Below, one piece after another: positions 6,500-8,416 of a stretch of 8,416 nt of DNA. Where the stretch lies: NCBI GenBank assembly GCA_964500605.1, contig CAZCOS010000077.1, positions 1 through 8,416 on the forward strand, given 5' to 3'. The DNA is from Sterolibacterium sp964500605. GTDB taxonomy: Bacteria > Pseudomonadota > Gammaproteobacteria > Burkholderiales > Rhodocyclaceae. The notes below the pieces were generated by a model, which made no database searches, was not told the origin of the DNA, and worked only from the letters and a program-made list of their open reading frames with translations. Position 1 is the first letter of the stretch, and each line of letters starts with the position of its first letter. A program made the translations under genes and the position numbers.

Positions 6500-6534
6500 G
6501 GCCAGGCTGGAACCGTTTTTTCCAGCCCTAGGCC
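6500..6534 (+). other. RNA hairpin 1 in the amtB-nirB gap
   Basis: GGCTGGAA (6505-6512) pairs perfectly with TTCCAGCC (6520-6527) around a seven-base loop. An outer GGCC (6500-6503) pairs with GGCC (6531-6534) across a small A/CTA internal loop, giving twelve base pairs. It begins 22 bases after the amtB stop. Its T-run (6516-6521) is in the loop and 3' arm, not after the stem, so it is not a canonical intrinsic terminator. It may stabilise the upstream mRNA 3' end or form part of a nirB leader. Confidence 0.5.
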
Positions 6535-6539
6535 ATCGG

Positions 6540-6572
6540 GGTGGCTGCCGTGTTCGTGCCGCGGTAGCCACC
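6540..6572 (+). other. RNA hairpin 2 in the nirB leader
   Basis: The arms 6540-6552 and 6560-6572 (GGTGGCTGCCGTG against CGCGGTAGCCACC) form a 13-bp stem with two G-U pairs and a seven-base loop TTCGTGC. It starts five bases after hairpin 1 and ends 34 bases before the nirB ATG, leaving the nirB ribosome-binding site free. The G-U pairs that keep pairing on the plus-strand RNA suggest the structure acts as RNA. There is no T-tract after it. The loops lack the A1/G4 hexaloop pattern of NasR/NasT (ANTAR) targets. Confidence 0.5.
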
Positions 6573-6606
6573 ACGACCAGAGGTTTGTCTTTCGCAAGGT
6601 GGAAAC

Positions 6607-8416
6607 ATGAAAAAACTCAAGCTGGTACTCGTTGGCAACGGTATGGCCGGTTGCCGGACGCTGGAAGAGCTGCTCAAGCTGGCTCCCGATCTTTATGAAA
6701 TCGTCGTTTTCGGGGCAGAGGCGCATCCCAACTACAACCGTATTCTTCTTTCTCCGGTATTGGCCGGGGAAATGACGGTGCAGGACATCATTCTCAATGA
6801 TCTCGACTGGTATCGGGACAACCAGATACGTCTGCATCTGAACAAAAAAATCGTCAAGATCGACCGTCGCATGCGCAAGGTCATCGCCGAGGACGGCACG
6901 GAGGAAAGCTACGACCGCCTGCTGCTGGCAACGGGTTCGAATCCTTTCATGTTGCCGGTGCCGGGCAAGGATTTGCCCGGGGTCATCGCTTACCGCGACA
7001 TCAAGGATACCGACGCGATGATCGAAGCCGCACAGCAGGGTGGCCATGCGGTGGTCATCGGCGGCGGTCTGCTGGGTCTGGAAGCGGCCAACGGCCTCAA
7101 GTTGCGTGGCATGGATGTGAGCGTGGTGCATGTGTCCGACTGGATCATGGAACGTCAGCTCGACAAAACCGCCGCCGAGATGCTGCGTCAGTCGCTCGAA
7201 GCCAAGGGACTGAAATTTTTGCTGGGCAAGAACACCGACGAGTTGCTGGTGGGCCAGGACGGACGGGTCGGTGCCGTTGCATTCAAGGATGGCACGCAAG
7301 TGCCGGCCAGTCTCGTCGTCATGGCCGTCGGGATACGCCCGAACACCGAGCTGGCCGAATCCGCCGGCATTCATTGCAATCGCGGCATTGTGGTCAATGA
7401 CACCATGCAGACCTACGACCCGCGCATCTATGCCGTGGGCGAATGTGCCAATCACCGTGGCACGGCCTATGGTCTGGTTGCCCCCCTGTTTGAACAGGCC
7501 AAGGTCTGTGCCAACCATCTGGCGGAGTTTGGGATCGGCCGTTATTCCGGCTCTGTGACCTCGACCAAGCTCAAGGTGACCGGCATCGATGTGTTTTCGG
7601 CTGGTAACTTCAGTGGAGGCGAAGGCACCGAAGAAATCGTGCTCAGCGATCCGGCCGGCGGCATCTACAAAAAGCTGGTGCTCAAGGACAACAAGCTGGT
7701 CGGCGGTGTGCTCTATGGCGACACCAGCGATGGCGCCTGGTATTTCCAGATGCTGCGCGACGGTCAGAGTGTGCAGGAAATCCGCGAAAGTCTGCTGTTC
7801 GGCGGCGCGGCGGGCGGGCGTCACAGCGGTGATGCCGGTCATGCCGGCCAGAACAAGGCGGCGGCCATGCCGGACACGGCGGAGGTTTGCGGCTGTAATG
7901 GCGTGTGCAAGGGCACCATCGTCAAGGCGATCAAGGAACAGGGCTTGTTTACGCTGGACGAAGTCCGCAAGCACACCAAAGCGTCCAGTTCCTGCGGCTC
8001 GTGCACTGGCCTGGTCGAACAGATTCTGGCCTCGACCATCGGCGGGGCTTACACGCCCGCTGACAGCAAGACCAAGCCGATGTGCGGCTGTACCGAACGC
8101 AGCCACAGCGAGGTGCGTCAGGCCATCCGTGAGCACAAGCTCCTGTCCATTCCGCAGGTCATGCATTTTCTGGAATGGAGCACGCCCAACGGCTGTTCCA
8201 GCTGTCGGCCGGCGCTCAACTATTACCTGATTTCGACCTGGCCGCACGAGGCCGAGGATGATCCGCAGTCGCGCTTCATCAACGAACGTGGCCATGCCAA
8301 CATCCAGAAGGACGGCACTTATTCTGTCGTGCCGCGCATGCTGGGCGGGGTGACAACGCCATCGGAACTGCGCCGCATCGCGGATGTGGCCGACAAGTAC
8401 GCCATTCCGATGGTCA
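6607..8416 (+). CDS. nirB: NADH-dependent nitrite reductase large subunit NirB (3' end cut by window edge)
   Basis: This cytoplasmic enzyme subunit, with NirD, reduces nitrite to ammonium using NAD(P)H through FAD, Fe-S centres and siroheme. The window holds 603 codons of a protein usually around 810-850 residues. An FAD-binding GNGMAG is at 10-15 and the NADH-binding VVIGGGLLGLEAA at 149-161, as in class-I pyridine nucleotide-disulphide oxidoreductases. Two BFD-like [2Fe-2S] domains follow: C428/C430 with C463/C466, and C493/C495 with C530/C533 (each C-x-C then C-x2-C). At about 560 the ferredoxin-like half-domain of nitrite/sulphite reductase begins (GTYSVVPRMLGGVTTPSELR). The siroheme/[4Fe-4S] cysteines would lie beyond the edge. 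The ATG has AAGGTGGA four bases upstream, and the N-terminus is the normal one. It lies 129 bases after amtB on the same strand, its product feeding the ammonium pool. Co-transcription is possible but unproven. No separate promoter was recognised in the gap. Confidence 0.95.
   Translation, partial: MKKLKLVLVGNGMAGCRTLEELLKLAPDLYEIVVFGAEAHPNYNRILLSPVLAGEMTVQDIILNDLDWYRDNQIRLHLNKKIVKIDRRMRKVIAEDGTEESYDRLLLATGSNPFMLPVPGKDLPGVIAYRDIKDTDAMIEAAQQGGHAVVIGGGLLGLEAANGLKLRGMDVSVVHVSDWIMERQLDKTAAEMLRQSLEAKGLKFLLGKNTDELLVGQDGRVGAVAFKDGTQVPASLVVMAVGIRPNTELAESAGIHCNRGIVVNDTMQTYDPRIYAVGECANHRGTAYGLVAPLFEQAKVCANHLAEFGIGRYSGSVTSTKLKVTGIDVFSAGNFSGGEGTEEIVLSDPAGGIYKKLVLKDNKLVGGVLYGDTSDGAWYFQMLRDGQSVQEIRESLLFGGAAGGRHSGDAGHAGQNKAAAMPDTAEVCGCNGVCKGTIVKAIKEQGLFTLDEVRKHTKASSSCGSCTGLVEQILASTIGGAYTPADSKTKPMCGCTERSHSEVRQAIREHKLLSIPQVMHFLEWSTPNGCSSCRPALNYYLISTWPHEAEDDPQSRFINERGHANIQKDGTYSVVPRMLGGVTTPSELRRIADVADKYAIPMV

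Noticed and set aside
6505..6527. Hairpin with a T-run read as a rho-independent terminator of amtB
   Set aside because: The six T residues are in the loop and the 3' arm; the sequence after the stem is CTAGGCC, so the required trailing T-tract is absent on both strands.
6500..6572. Tandem hairpins as a NasR/NasT (ANTAR) target
   Set aside because: The two loops (CCGTTTT and TTCGTGC) are seven bases long and lack the conserved A and G positions of ANTAR hexaloops; kept only as structures of unknown role.
6582..6595. GG-N10-GC pattern before nirB, resembling a sigma-54 promoter
   Set aside because: The flanking bases do not match TGGCAC or TTGC, and the implied start would fall on the nirB ATG itself.
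6481..8295. 604-codon open frame on the minus strand opposite nirB
   Set aside because: It is antisense to the convincing NirB frame and has no motif or plausible start context; codon bias of nirB leaves the complementary frame free of stops.

Overview
The window looks like chromosome from a GC-rich Gram-negative bacterium, most likely a betaproteobacterium of the Rhodocyclales type. The pointers are a TonB-dependent receptor, a UbiK homologue, a TorF-type putative porin directly ahead of glnK-amtB, and an assimilatory-type NirB. The genus assignment is inference from gene content and recalled synteny, not a computed match. No RNA gene, insertion sequence, CRISPR array or phage gene was seen.

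Left part (1-3521), minus strand: ubiK (a small ubiquinone-biosynthesis accessory factor), a six-transmembrane K+ channel with a C-terminal zinc ribbon whose start overlaps the ubiK end, and a TonB-dependent outer-membrane receptor that leaves the window a few residues before its expected C-terminus. The receptor's substrate cannot be read from the sequence.

Middle (3522-3794), divergent intergenic region: this is the most informative non-coding stretch. It holds one good and one half-conserved NtrC-like site 32 bp apart, a perfect match to the IHF consensus, and a -24/-12 sigma-54 promoter with the required GG-N10-GC spacing, all in the order of a classic nitrogen-starvation promoter pointing right. 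On the ubiK side there is a separate long-range inverted repeat.

Right part (3795-8416), plus strand: a TorF/Gcw_chp outer-membrane barrel protein, glnK (PII signal protein), amtB (ammonium channel with an unusual Ala/Pro-rich N-terminal extension) and, after a 129-nt gap filled by two tandem RNA hairpins, nirB (NADH-dependent nitrite reductase large subunit, cut by the right edge). Read together this is a nitrogen-scavenging block: an outer-membrane barrel of unknown substrate, the inner-membrane ammonium channel, its PII gate, and the enzyme making ammonium from nitrite. The porin-glnK-amtB part is probably one NtrC/sigma-54 operon. Whether nirB is co-transcribed or separately controlled through its structured leader is open.
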